A DNA stretch of 22,860 bases from CAYLLD01 sp964425135 (GCA_964425135.1 CAYRKW010000050.1:1-22860), one strand, 5' to 3'; counted from the stretch's first letter, positions 7,410 through 14,886 are shown. The notes: generated from the letters alone by a model not told the origin. Numbers and translations are program-made.

Positions 7410-7466
7410 GAATGCCATCGGCCCTGCGTCAGCGAGACTTATCGAGGCATTCGAGCGGTAGGGCCG
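7410..7466. other. Interlocked inverted repeats (pseudoknot-like) between the GNAT gene and gapR
   Basis: GAATGCC at 7410-7416 is the exact reverse complement of GGCATTC at 7446-7452. CGGCCCT at 7419-7425 is the exact reverse complement of AGGGCCG at 7460-7466, extendable to 9 pairs with one G-T. The two pairs interlock, the topology of an H-type pseudoknot. The region lies in the 120-base convergent gap between the two genes and has no T-run after it. Function unknown. Confidence 0.35.
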
Positions 7467-7494
7467 CCCTCCTTCGGTCCGCAGCTCAAACCCG

Positions 7495-7764
7495 TCACAT
7501 CCCCAGCGCGTCTTTGTAAAGTTCCAGAACAGCTTCTTCTTCGGAGACCTGAGCCGGGTCGAGTTTTCGCAGCGATATCAGTTTGCGCAGGGCTTTGACG
7601 TCGTAGCCGCGCCCCTTTGCCTCCGCCATGACCTCTTTCATCTGGTCCATAAGATCCTTTTTCTCCGCCTCAAGCCGCTCGTAGCGCTCGACGAAGGCGC
7701 GCAGCTCGGCAGAAGTGACGCGGTAGGTGTCGGAGGAGGCGGGCGTGTCAACCACGTCATTCAT
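7495..7764 (-). CDS. gapR: GapR family (DUF2312) nucleoid-associated DNA-binding protein
   Basis: An 89-residue protein, the same length as Caulobacter GapR. The long helix at about 18-52 (LRAFVERYERLEAEKKDLMDQ and on) forms the coiled-coil part of the dimer, and KGRGYDVKALRKLISLRKLD at 50-69 is the conserved family stretch. GapR binds overtwisted, AT-rich DNA ahead of the replication fork and RNA polymerase and helps topoisomerases; it is specific to alphaproteobacteria. The start is set at ATG 7764 (MNDVVDT) with GAAAGG nine bases upstream; an open frame extends eight codons further to 7788 but lacks support. It is divergent from the small membrane protein gene. Confidence 0.93.
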   Translation of the reverse strand: MNDVVDTPASSDTYRVTSAELRAFVERYERLEAEKKDLMDQMKEVMAEAKGRGYDVKALRKLISLRKLDPAQVSEEEAVLELYKDALGM

Positions 7765-7917
7765 TGAATTTGGCCTTTCGTGGAGCATGAGAATCTGGAC
7801 AGGATGCTTGGTTTACGAGTGGCAGCCAGGCAGGGCAAGAGCAACGCCCAAGTTTTGATCTTGTTGCCGGGGGGCAAGCGGAATATCACTGCGCAAAACC
7901 CAAAGGGCGCAGCTTAT

Positions 7918-8130
7918 ATGGACAGCATTGTTATCATAGGCGTGATCATCTCAGGTATCGGTCTGATCGGCATATTGCTGTGCATCTATAAGGCCATGCA
8001 AATCCGCAAGCAGGGCGGCACGCCTGAAGAGACGCAGCCGAAATTCCAGAAACTTGTCGCTCTGAATATGGGATCGCTGTTTCTGTCGATGTTCGGCTTG
8101 ATCGTCGTGGTGCTTGGGATCGTTTTATAG
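7918..8130 (+). CDS. Small membrane protein, two predicted helices, unknown function
   Basis: A 70-residue protein beginning MDSIVIIGVIISG. Two hydrophobic segments, about residues 3-24 and 47-69, are separated by a short polar, basic loop (KAMQIRKQGGTPEETQPKFQK). The frame is open 46 codons further upstream, but that part is not hydrophobic and overlaps the gapR promoter side, so the ATG at 7918, preceded by AAAGGG, is preferred. I do not recognise a family. The last six bases overlap the end of the convergent hydrolase gene: TTATAG provides TAG for this gene and TAA for the other. It probably sits in the inner membrane. Confidence 0.65.
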   Translation: MDSIVIIGVIISGIGLIGILLCIYKAMQIRKQGGTPEETQPKFQKLVALNMGSLFLSMFGLIVVVLGIVL

Positions 8131-9093
8131 ATCTTTGATCCATGTGCTGATGCGCTGCGCCACTGGCGCAGTCATGGCGGGCGACATGATATCGCCTGCG
8201 ATCACATGGTTTGAGGGGTCCATGCCGTCCTGAGGCTCCGGCTTCCAGATCGTCTTCGCACCGCCCCATGCTTCGGCGATGCGGTCCGTCTCGGCCGCAT
8301 CCACGACTTCATCTTCTGCCATATAGATGAAGAAGGCGGGGGTGAAGACGTCTTTGAAGTTCAACAGCACTGCGTTGCGCACGAGATTTGCGAGCGGGAA
8401 GACCGCTTGGGTCGGGTAGCTGGTGGTCCACCATTTGCCGTGCTCTTCGTTAAACGGCTCCCAGCTGCGCTCTTCGCCGATCAGCAGCGGGACGAAGCTG
8501 CGGGCGAAGGGCCAGTTGAGCAGGAACGAGCCGGGTGCCTTCATACCGAAATTTGGTGAGATGAAGACGATGCCGTCAATGTTGCGCGCAAGATTGATGT
8601 CGATGGCGGCGAAGCTTGCGAGTGTGCCGCCCGTAGATGCGGTGACGACAATCACGCGTTCGCCGATACGGCGGCCAATGGCGAGCGCTTCGTGCAGATC
8701 ATTGTACCACGCGCCTGCGGTTGCCTCGGCCATGGCCTGCCCGTCCCTGCCGTGACCTGCCAGGCGGGCGTAGTAGACGTTCGCGCCGATATCGTTGGCA
8801 ATCAGTTCTGGAACGGGGGCGATTTCTTGCGAGGTGGCGGAGAAGCCGTGAAGGTAGACAATAGCGTATTCGGCTTTCTGACCCGGCGCGCCGATCCAGT
8901 CCACGCGCTTTTCCGCGCCGGGTGTTATTCCATCCACCTCAGCTTCGCGGGCGGCGAGGTAGGCGTCGATGTCACCGCCGATCTCAGCCTCATCAAAATG
9001 GACGGTCCAGTCGATGGTCTCTTTTGGCCAAAATGAGATCAGGGCGGCACATCCGATGATGATGAAGAGAAGGATTTGCAGTGCGCGTTTCAT
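8125..9093 (-). CDS. Membrane-anchored alpha/beta hydrolase
   Basis: A 322-residue alpha/beta-hydrolase-fold protein. An N-terminal hydrophobic segment at about 5-22, without a clear cleavage site, should anchor it so that the catalytic domain faces the periplasm. The oxyanion motif is HG at 82-83. The nucleophile is S153 in TASTGG, a variant of GxSxG with threonine first. D261 (AEDEVVD) and H296 (SNHV) are the likely other triad members. The fold resembles carboxylesterases and lysophospholipases; the substrate is unknown. Its start overlaps the stop of the upstream hydrolase gene by ATGA (9090-9093 on the minus strand), so it is the third gene of a coupled operon. Its end overlaps a convergent gene by six bases. 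Confidence 0.85.
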   Translation of the reverse strand: MKRALQILLFIIIGCAALISFWPKETIDWTVHFDEAEIGGDIDAYLAAREAEVDGITPGAEKRVDWIGAPGQKAEYAIVYLHGFSATSQEIAPVPELIANDIGANVYYARLAGHGRDGQAMAEATAGAWYNDLHEALAIGRRIGERVIVVTASTGGTLASFAAIDINLARNIDGIVFISPNFGMKAPGSFLLNWPFARSFVPLLIGEERSWEPFNEEHGKWWTTSYPTQAVFPLANLVRNAVLLNFKDVFTPAFFIYMAEDEVVDAAETDRIAEAWGGAKTIWKPEPQDGMDPSNHVIAGDIMSPAMTAPVAQRISTWIKDL

Positions 9094-9833
9094 AGTGGAA
9101 GACTTTCAATTGCATCGGTGATCATTGCAAGGAGCGGTGGTTCGGAAAAACGGTGATCCGCGCCCTTGATGAGATTAAGCTGGGCGTCATTTGCGTCCAT
9201 GTGATCGAGAAGCCGCAGGGCGAGTGATTGATCAACGTCCGTATCCTGCGTGCCTTGGAAGAGCCTGACCGGACAGGGCAGCGACAGCGGGTCGCGCAGG
9301 ACAAGCTGGTTGCGGCCGTCTTCGATCAGGCGCTTGGTGATGATGTAGGGTTCGTCGGAATAGTCCGAAGGGAGCGCGACTTGGCCCTCGGTCTCAAGTT
9401 GCGCGCGTTGGTCGGTGGAGAAACCCGACCACATGCTGTCTTCGGTGAAATCGGGCGCGGCGGCGATGCCGATGAGGGCGGCGACGCGGTCGGGAATGCG
9501 TTTGGCCATCAGGAGCGCGATCCAGCCGCCCATGGAGGAGCCGATGATGATTTGCGGGCTGCCCGTGAGCGCTTCTATCGCGGCTTGAGCATCCTGCGCC
9601 CAATCGCCGATGGAACCATCGAGAAATTCGCCCGACGATTGTCCGTGGCCGGAATAGTCGAGGCGCAGGAAAGGGCGTTCGTTGGCTTTGGCCCAATCCT
9701 CCAGATGGATGGCTTTGGTGCCGTCCATGTCGGATTTGAAACCGCCTAAGAAAACGACGCCTGTGCCGTGTCCTGAGGTTTGATGATAGGCAATCCGCCT
9801 GCCCTGCGCTGTGTCGAGAAAGGAGGGTGTCAT
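9090..9833 (-). CDS. Alpha/beta hydrolase, ABHD10-like
   Basis: A 247-residue soluble alpha/beta hydrolase. Visible elements are FLGGFKSDMDGTKA at about 28-41 (a motif seen in ABHD10-type thioesterases and related bacterial proteins), the nucleophile S100 in GSSMGG, acid D197 (QGTQDTD) and H227 (GADHRF). The FKSDMDGTKA stretch places it near palmitoyl-protein thioesterase ABHD10; activity on short acyl esters or thioesters is likely but untested. The start is ATG 9833, one base after the stop of the upstream secreted-protein gene; a frame extending to 9854 would overlap that gene. No signal peptide is seen, so it is cytoplasmic. It is coupled to the next hydrolase gene by ATGA. Confidence 0.86.
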   Translation of the reverse strand: MTPSFLDTAQGRRIAYHQTSGHGTGVVFLGGFKSDMDGTKAIHLEDWAKANERPFLRLDYSGHGQSSGEFLDGSIGDWAQDAQAAIEALTGSPQIIIGSSMGGWIALLMAKRIPDRVAALIGIAAAPDFTEDSMWSGFSTDQRAQLETEGQVALPSDYSDEPYIITKRLIEDGRNQLVLRDPLSLPCPVRLFQGTQDTDVDQSLALRLLDHMDANDAQLNLIKGADHRFSEPPLLAMITDAIESLPL

Positions 9834-9834
9834 G

Positions 9835-11055
9835 TCAATTGAACCATAGGGCAAAGAGGACCGTATCGCCTTGGACCATGCGCGAGAATTGGCGCCAGCT
9901 TTGAGTGGTCATCACCTCGCCGGTTTCCATGTAGGGGAGCAGATCGACGCCGTGCAGGATACCGATGAAGTTGATGCTGGGCGGGTCGTCCATGAGTTTG
10001 GCGATGTTGATGCCGTTCAGGCCAGCAAAGCGCCAGAAGGGGATGAGGAGCTCGCCCTTGAGCACTTTCTTAGCGTCGGCCAGAACACCTTGCCACACCT
10101 CGCCCGCATCGTCGGGCAGCGGAATGCCAAAGGCGGAGGTTTGGGCCGCATTGGGTATCCATTCGCGTCTCGCATCGGTCTCGGCACTCACCCGCGTCCA
10201 AAACGCGGTGTTCGCATCGACCATGGCGATGAAGTGATCCTTGGCAGCGCGGGTGCGGTTTGCATCGGGCTGCTGCTCGATGGCGGCCAGATACATTGCC
10301 GCCAGTGTGATTTCCTTGTCCATCATATGCAGCGGACCGGTGCGGATATCGGTCGCATCCATCTCACCTGCTTGCACCTTGTCGTAGGCTTGCTGGCGCA
10401 TGGTGCGGATGGTTTGCTCGGCGGCATGGATTTTGCGCACCGGCTCGGTCGGATCGAAGGCGAGCACCAAGGTGCCAATACCGCTGAGAAGATGGGTGTA
10501 TGCGCGCAGCCAATCGGCGTCGGAGCGGTCGAAATCAACGATGATCGACTGTGCCTCATCGGTGCTGAGGCGACGCATCCCGGCAAGCCTGCCAGCGGAG
10601 ACAAGCAGCGCCTCGCCGCGATCCTGCTGGCCGTTCATGTTGATATCGAACCACAGGTTTTCGAGCGGCAGTTCGAGCGTGAAGTCCGCCTCGCCAATCG
10701 CGTCCAGTGCCGCGCGCGCGGCTTGCATGTCCGCCACGACCACCTCGAAAATCTCGGCGGCGATGGCTGGATCGAAGGGGGCTGGATTGGGGTTTTCGGC
10801 AACCGGAATACGCAGAACCGGGATTGGGCCCATATGTTGCAAGCCCATTTTCCAGCGCATCTGAAAGGTTTTTTCCAGCGCGCGCAGGAACCGCACGCCC
10901 GCGAGCAAAAACTGATCGGCGGGATCGCTGGCGCTTGCAAGTTCGGCTTCGGTCGCGGCCAGGCCCTGTGTCCGCAGCATTTCAACCGCTGAGTCGTTCG
11001 CGCGGGCGGTGAGCGGGATAAGAAAAACCGACAGAAACAGGATTATCCGGCGCAT
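9835..11055 (-). CDS. Secreted protein of unknown function with an EF-hand-like loop
   Basis: A 406-residue protein. MRRIILFLSVFLIPLTARA is a typical signal peptide, cleaved after about residue 20, so the mature protein is periplasmic or exported. I do not recognise its family. Residues 137-148 read DINMNGQQDRGE, matching the EF-hand calcium loop at positions 1, 3, 5, 6, 9 and 12, though position 8 is Gln rather than hydrophobic. The rest looks largely alpha-helical with no obvious catalytic motif. The start is ATG 11055, where GAGGG lies four bases upstream; the frame extends to a GTG at 11082 that would disrupt the signal peptide. It is first in an operon with two alpha/beta hydrolases, separated by one base from the next gene, and divergent from thrS. 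Confidence 0.8.
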   Translation of the reverse strand: MRRIILFLSVFLIPLTARANDSAVEMLRTQGLAATEAELASASDPADQFLLAGVRFLRALEKTFQMRWKMGLQHMGPIPVLRIPVAENPNPAPFDPAIAAEIFEVVVADMQAARAALDAIGEADFTLELPLENLWFDINMNGQQDRGEALLVSAGRLAGMRRLSTDEAQSIIVDFDRSDADWLRAYTHLLSGIGTLVLAFDPTEPVRKIHAAEQTIRTMRQQAYDKVQAGEMDATDIRTGPLHMMDKEITLAAMYLAAIEQQPDANRTRAAKDHFIAMVDANTAFWTRVSAETDARREWIPNAAQTSAFGIPLPDDAGEVWQGVLADAKKVLKGELLIPFWRFAGLNGINIAKLMDDPPSINFIGILHGVDLLPYMETGEVMTTQSWRQFSRMVQGDTVLFALWFN

Positions 11056-11125
11056 GAGCCCTCGCAAAAATGTAACCCACACACCAAATCACGGCTGATT
11101 TTGCTTTGCAATACGGGGCTTGGGC

Positions 11126-11153
11126 TTGACTTGTGACGGGGCGGGCGTATCAC
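11126..11153 (+). promoter_or_regulatory. Candidate thrS promoter
   Basis: TTGACT at 11126-11131 and TATCAC at 11148-11153 are separated by 16 bases, close to sigma-70 consensus with the strong -35 and C before it (CTTGAC) typical of alphaproteobacteria. It would give a leader of about 53 bases before ATG 11213. I see no T-box or other leader regulator. Confidence 0.5.
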
Positions 11154-11212
11154 TGCTGCCAAACCATGCAACCGGGCGTTTCGTAGGCGCCAAACCAATG
11201 GAGATCGCGGCG

Positions 11213-13177
11213 ATGAGCGATATTGAAATTACCCTTCCCGATGGCGCTAAGCGCGGTTTCCCAAGCGGCTCTACTGGAGCGGAGATCGCATCGGCAATTG
11301 CCACTTCGCTTGGCAAGAAAGCGATATCCTGGACGGTTGATGATGAACATTGGGATTTGGCCTGGCCGCTGGAGCGGGACGCGCGGATTGCCATTCATAC
11401 GCTCAAAGACGACGCACCTGCGCTGGAGCTGATCCGCCATGACTGCGCGCATATCATGGCGCGGGCGGTGCAGGAGATTTGGCCAGATGTGAAGGTCACA
11501 ATCGGGCCGGTGATCAAAAACGGCTGGTACTACGATTTTGATCGCAAGGAGCCGTTTACGCCCGATGATCTGAGCGCCATTGAAAAGAAGATGAAAGAGA
11601 TCATCAACAAGCGCGATCCGGTGCGCACGGAAGTTTGGCCGCGCGAGACGGCGATCCAGTTCTATAAGGATGCAGGCGAGCCTTATAAGGTCGAGTTGAT
11701 CGAGGCGATCCCGGGCGATGAGCCGATCCGCATGTATTGGCACGGCGATTGGCAAGATCTGTGTCGCGGGCCGCATTTCCAGCACACAGGACAGGTGCCC
11801 GGCGATGCGTTTAAGTTGATGTCTGTGGCCGGGGCCTATTGGCGCGGAGATAGCAATCGCGAGATGCTGCAACGTATTTATGGTGTCGCGTTCAAGAACC
11901 GGGATGGGCTGAAGGCGCATCTGACCTTTCTCGAAGAAGCCGAAAAGCGTGATCACCGGCGGCTGGGCAAGGATATGGAGCTGTTTCATTTTCAGGAAGA
12001 AGCCCCCGGCATGGTGTTCTGGCATCCCAACGGCTGGACGGTTTATCGGGCGCTTGAGGACTATATGCGCCGGCGTTTGACAGCAGCGGGCTATCGCGAA
12101 ATCAAGACACCGCAGGTTGTGGATCGCAAGCTTTGGGAAGCGTCGGGGCATTGGGATAAGTACCGCGAGAACATGTTCACCACCGAGATTGATGAGGAAC
12201 ATGCGAATGAGAAGCGCACCAACGCCCTGAAACCGATGAACTGCCCGTGCCATGTGCAGGTCTATAATCAGGGGATCAAAAGCTATCGCGATCTGCCGAT
12301 GCGGATTGCTGAGTTTGGTTCGTGTCACCGGTATGAGGCGCATGGCGCGCTGCATGGTTTGATGCGGGTGCGCGGGTTTACGCAAGATGATGCGCATATT
12401 TTCTGCACCGAAGATCAGATTGAGGCGGAATGCGCCAAATTCATCGATCTTCTGTCGGGGGTTTATCGTGATCTGGGTTTCTCCGATTTCGATATCAAAT
12501 TCTCGACACGTCCTGAGACGCGCGTTGGCTCTGACGAGGTCTGGGACAAGGCGGAAGATGCGCTGGAGAAGGCCATCCTGAGCGTGCGCAACGACTTTGA
12601 GCTTGACCCGGGCGAAGGGGCTTTTTACGGGCCGAAACTCGACTTCAAGCTGACCGATGCGATTGGGCGTGAGTGGCAGTGCGGGACATTTCAGGCGGAT
12701 TTCAACCTGCCAGAACGGCTCGATGCTCATTACATCGGTGCGGATGGGGGCAAGCATCGGCCTGTGATGCTGCACCGTGCGATCCTTGGCTCATTCGAGC
12801 GGTTTATCGGGATTATGATCGAGAACTACGCCGGCGCCCTGCCCTTCTGGCTGGCACCGACGCAAGTAGTTGTGGCGTCGATTGTCTCGGACGCGGATGA
12901 GTATGTCGCAGAAATCGTTGAGCTTCTGCGCGGGCAAGGTATTCGCGCCGAGGCGGATATCCGTAATGAGAAGATCAATTACAAGGTGAGGGAGCATTCG
13001 CTCAAGAAGGTTCCGGCGATCCTTGCGGTGGGCAAGCGTGAGGTTGAGGAACGCACGGTGACGGTGCGGCGTCTGGGCGAGAAACGCACGGATGTTGCAG
13101 GGCTTGATGAGGCGGTGGCGGCGCTTGTGGATGAGGCATTGCCGCCTGACTTGAAGGCGACATCAAAGGCGGCTTGA
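11213..13177 (+). CDS. thrS: Threonyl-tRNA synthetase
   Basis: A 654-residue class II synthetase that charges tRNA-Thr and edits mischarged Ser. Domains in order are TGS (about 1-62), the editing domain with H76, H80, C184 and H188 (RHDCAH and DLCRGPH), the catalytic core with the zinc ligands C344 (MNCPCHVQ) and H395 (TQDDAHIF), and the C-terminal anticodon-binding domain (about 550-645). Length is near E. coli ThrS (642). The start is ATG 11213 (MSDIEITLPDG), where GGAG lies nine bases upstream; the frame is open to 11120 but that part is not part of the family. The 541-codon open frame on the opposite strand is a shadow. Confidence 0.98.
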   Translation: MSDIEITLPDGAKRGFPSGSTGAEIASAIATSLGKKAISWTVDDEHWDLAWPLERDARIAIHTLKDDAPALELIRHDCAHIMARAVQEIWPDVKVTIGPVIKNGWYYDFDRKEPFTPDDLSAIEKKMKEIINKRDPVRTEVWPRETAIQFYKDAGEPYKVELIEAIPGDEPIRMYWHGDWQDLCRGPHFQHTGQVPGDAFKLMSVAGAYWRGDSNREMLQRIYGVAFKNRDGLKAHLTFLEEAEKRDHRRLGKDMELFHFQEEAPGMVFWHPNGWTVYRALEDYMRRRLTAAGYREIKTPQVVDRKLWEASGHWDKYRENMFTTEIDEEHANEKRTNALKPMNCPCHVQVYNQGIKSYRDLPMRIAEFGSCHRYEAHGALHGLMRVRGFTQDDAHIFCTEDQIEAECAKFIDLLSGVYRDLGFSDFDIKFSTRPETRVGSDEVWDKAEDALEKAILSVRNDFELDPGEGAFYGPKLDFKLTDAIGREWQCGTFQADFNLPERLDAHYIGADGGKHRPVMLHRAILGSFERFIGIMIENYAGALPFWLAPTQVVVASIVSDADEYVAEIVELLRGQGIRAEADIRNEKINYKVREHSLKKVPAILAVGKREVEERTVTVRRLGEKRTDVAGLDEAVAALVDEALPPDLKATSKAA

Positions 13178-13186
13178 TCCGCGTGC

Positions 13187-13207
13187 GTCCCGGCCTTGAG
13201 CCGGGAC
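13187..13207. repeat. REP-like palindrome, copy 1
   Basis: GTCCCGGC at 13187-13194 and GCCGGGAC at 13200-13207 form an 8-bp perfect stem with loop CTTGA, ten bases after the thrS stop codon. It is followed by CCTCTTGCAG. No T-run follows, so it is not a classical terminator. It is the inverted partner of the palindrome at 13274-13294. Confidence 0.7.
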
Positions 13208-13273
13208 CTCTTGCAGCTATAGTTTGAGCGGAACGGGTTTCTGGTATTGCGCATGGTCTGGGCTGCGGAAGAG

Positions 13274-13294
13274 GCCCCGGCTCAAGGCCGGGGC
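13274..13294. repeat. REP-like palindrome, copy 2 (inverted)
   Basis: GCCCCGGC at 13274-13281 and GCCGGGGC at 13287-13294 form an 8-bp perfect stem with loop TCAAG. Read on the minus strand it matches copy 1 through stem and loop, except for one base pair at the outer stem, and continues into CCTCTTCCGCAG, matching the CCTCTTGCAG flank of copy 1. The two copies therefore form an inverted pair 66 bases apart. Confidence 0.7.
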
Positions 13295-13347
13295 GGGGTT
13301 GAGCTTAAGTCCAGTGTCTTGTCGCAATTTGCACCGGATTTAGATCG

Positions 13348-13551
13348 TCAATTGGATGTGGTTGCGTCTTCTACGGCTTCGGCGGCACCTTCGGCTGCCT
13401 CTTCAACAGCCTCTTCTACGCCTTCGGCGGCGTCTTCGACGGCCTCAACCGATGAATCTAGCACCTCGCCTTGGTCTGCGTTGTTGCCCAGATAGAACCA
13501 CCCGCCCACGAGCAGGATTGCTACTGCTGCGACTGAAAGAAGAAATCTCAT
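13348..13551 (-). CDS. Small membrane-anchored protein with acidic 11-residue repeats
   Basis: A 67-residue protein. MRFLLSVAAVAILLVGGWFYLG (about 1-22) is a single hydrophobic membrane anchor or uncleaved signal. The C-terminal part is made of three 11-residue units: EAVEDAAEGVE (36-46), EAVEEAAEGAA (47-57) and EAVEDATTSN (58-67). This pattern should form an acidic helix outside the membrane, like the 11-mers of apolipoproteins, LEA proteins and right-handed coiled coils. The start is ATG 13551 with GGAG six bases upstream; the frame extends 35 codons further to 13656 without a ribosome-binding site. I do not recognise a family. It lies between thrS and the PilZ gene. Confidence 0.72.
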   Translation of the reverse strand: MRFLLSVAAVAILLVGGWFYLGNNADQGEVLDSSVEAVEDAAEGVEEAVEEAAEGAAEAVEDATTSN

Positions 13552-13654
13552 GTCGTTCTCCAGTTCATATTTTACGTATTTTCGTTGTGGTTTGAGTTTG
13601 CCCGATTGATCGCGACTGTCACCGCACTTCTTCGCAACATCCGGTGTCACGGCC

Positions 13655-13678
13655 AAAAATCGCCGAAAGACCGGCGAT
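13655..13678 (-). terminator. Rho-independent terminator, minus strand
   Basis: On the minus strand ATCGCCG pairs with CGGCGAT around a 6-base loop and is followed by TTTT, the form of an intrinsic terminator. It lies 125 bases after the stop of the PilZ-domain gene and upstream of the 67-residue protein gene, so it separates the two transcripts. Confidence 0.65.
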
Positions 13679-13803
13679 GCGGAATCGACGCGTCGCTGCC
13701 GATAAACAGGTTTTTCAGGAGGTGATGGCTATTCAGTTCGGCTTCGAGATCATTGACCGCTGGCATCGCGGGACCGCGAGTGCTTCCACACAAATGGATG
13801 TTC

Positions 13804-14757
13804 CTACGCTGCGAAGGCGGCGCGGAGGTCTTTGAGTTCGCGTTGGCGCAGCGGGTGGGCGAATTTGACGCCTGCGAAGTTCTGGTTTGACCAGACGATC
13901 TTGCCAGTGAGGTCTTCATCGCGCCAGGAAATGCTGATGTTAGTGCCCGGCTCCAGATCAGCGTGCATCTGGATTTTGGCACCTGTTTGGCTGATCTCGA
14001 CCATGGTGGAGGCTTCCTCTTCTTCCTCCTGATAGCCGATCTTGATATCGACCGCGCAGCGATAACGCTTTGCGCGTCGCTCCCGTCGTCTGTTGATGCG
14101 GACACCGGAATAGAGCGCGAGGCTCATCATGCTGCCGACCAAGCAGGAGAAGATTAGCATGCGAATGTCGCGATGGATGTTCATGTAGGATGCGTAGACG
14201 CGTTGGATGACCCCCCTGCTCTGCCGCGGTGCAGTGCTGGGTAGGGATAAGAGCGTGCTTTGTGTGTCTGCTGCGTTGCTTTGGATGGCGGGATCATCAG
14301 CACTTTCCTGATCGTCGTCGGCGGCGAGGTCAAAGCTGTTGCCATCGGAGGCGCAGCCCTGACCCGATTGCATCGCAGTTAACCGATTGCTTATCAGGCG
14401 TGCGCCTACAGAGGTGGCGCGGGCCCGGATTTGGGAGCTGGAGAGGATTTCGAAGAGATCGAATATGCGCCGGCGGTCGGCAATATAGTCTTCGGCAAAG
14501 CGAAACACATAGGCTTCTATATCGTCTCGCCCTTCAACCTGCGCTATTTTCAGTTCGGTTTGCTCGAATATTTGTCTTGTCTTATCAATCTCCTGCTGGC
14601 CAACAGGCTCATGATCGATGACGCGGTGTAGTACCATCTCGACTTTGGTCAATTCATCGACGATCAGGCAGGCGGTGCGGGTTTGCGCATGCGCTGAGAC
14701 GGGCAGTAGCAACAACAGGATAGCGCGCAGGATCCTGCCCGGAAGCCATTGCTGCAT
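13804..14757 (-). CDS. PilZ-like domain protein with N-terminal periplasmic region
   Basis: A 317-residue membrane protein. MQQWLPGRILRAILLLLLPVSAHA is a signal peptide (cleavage after about 24). Residues about 25-197 form a periplasmic, helical domain with C30 and C135 possibly disulphide-bonded. A transmembrane segment at about 199-219 is followed by a cytoplasmic PilZ-like domain (about 224-317). PilZ proteins bind cyclic di-GMP through RxxxR and D/NxSxxG; here RRAKR at 227-231 fits the first, but the second is EISQTG (254-259) with Glu at the first position, so binding is uncertain. An EEEEE run at 244-248 is unusual. The start is ATG 14757; the frame continues to 14829 but would bury the signal peptide. 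Confidence 0.78.
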   Translation of the reverse strand: MQQWLPGRILRAILLLLLPVSAHAQTRTACLIVDELTKVEMVLHRVIDHEPVGQQEIDKTRQIFEQTELKIAQVEGRDDIEAYVFRFAEDYIADRRRIFDLFEILSSSQIRARATSVGARLISNRLTAMQSGQGCASDGNSFDLAADDDQESADDPAIQSNAADTQSTLLSLPSTAPRQSRGVIQRVYASYMNIHRDIRMLIFSCLVGSMMSLALYSGVRINRRRERRAKRYRCAVDIKIGYQEEEEEASTMVEISQTGAKIQMHADLEPGTNISISWRDEDLTGKIVWSNQNFAGVKFAHPLRQRELKDLRAAFAA

Positions 14758-14852
14758 TGATCCAAAACGCGGGGAAATTCTAACCAAGCTGATCGTCCGG
14801 GTCTCATTGACGCGCATACAGGACAGCACAACAACGTTAATGCCGGATAAAC

Positions 14853-14873
14853 CCCCTGGTTTTCGCCACGGGG
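14853..14873 (-). terminator. Possible terminator of the agl operon
   Basis: On the minus strand CCCC-G-TGG and CCAGGGG can pair around a 6-base loop with one bulged base, followed by GTTTAT. It lies 13 bases after the aglK stop codon. The T-run is short, so this is a weak call. Confidence 0.35.
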
Positions 14874-14886
14874 CGTTTAGTGGCGC

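Noticed and set aside
7401..7598. 65-codon plus-strand frame between the GNAT gene and gapR
   Set aside because: Overlaps the end of gapR and has no ribosome-binding site or family resemblance.
11083..11212. Leader-peptide or T-box control of thrS
   Set aside because: No threonine-rich short frame, T-box or attenuator hairpin is visible in the 130-base leader region.
11150..12775. 541-codon open frame on the minus strand opposite thrS
   Set aside because: It lies fully within thrS, has no recognisable domain, and long antisense frames are expected opposite GC-rich genes with strong third-position GC bias.
13647..13803. Possible small gene between the PilZ gene stop and the terminator (ending NDLEAELNSHHLLKN... 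on the minus strand)
   Set aside because: Only about 39 codons after an ATG, no ribosome-binding site, and it reads through the terminator stem; not enough support.
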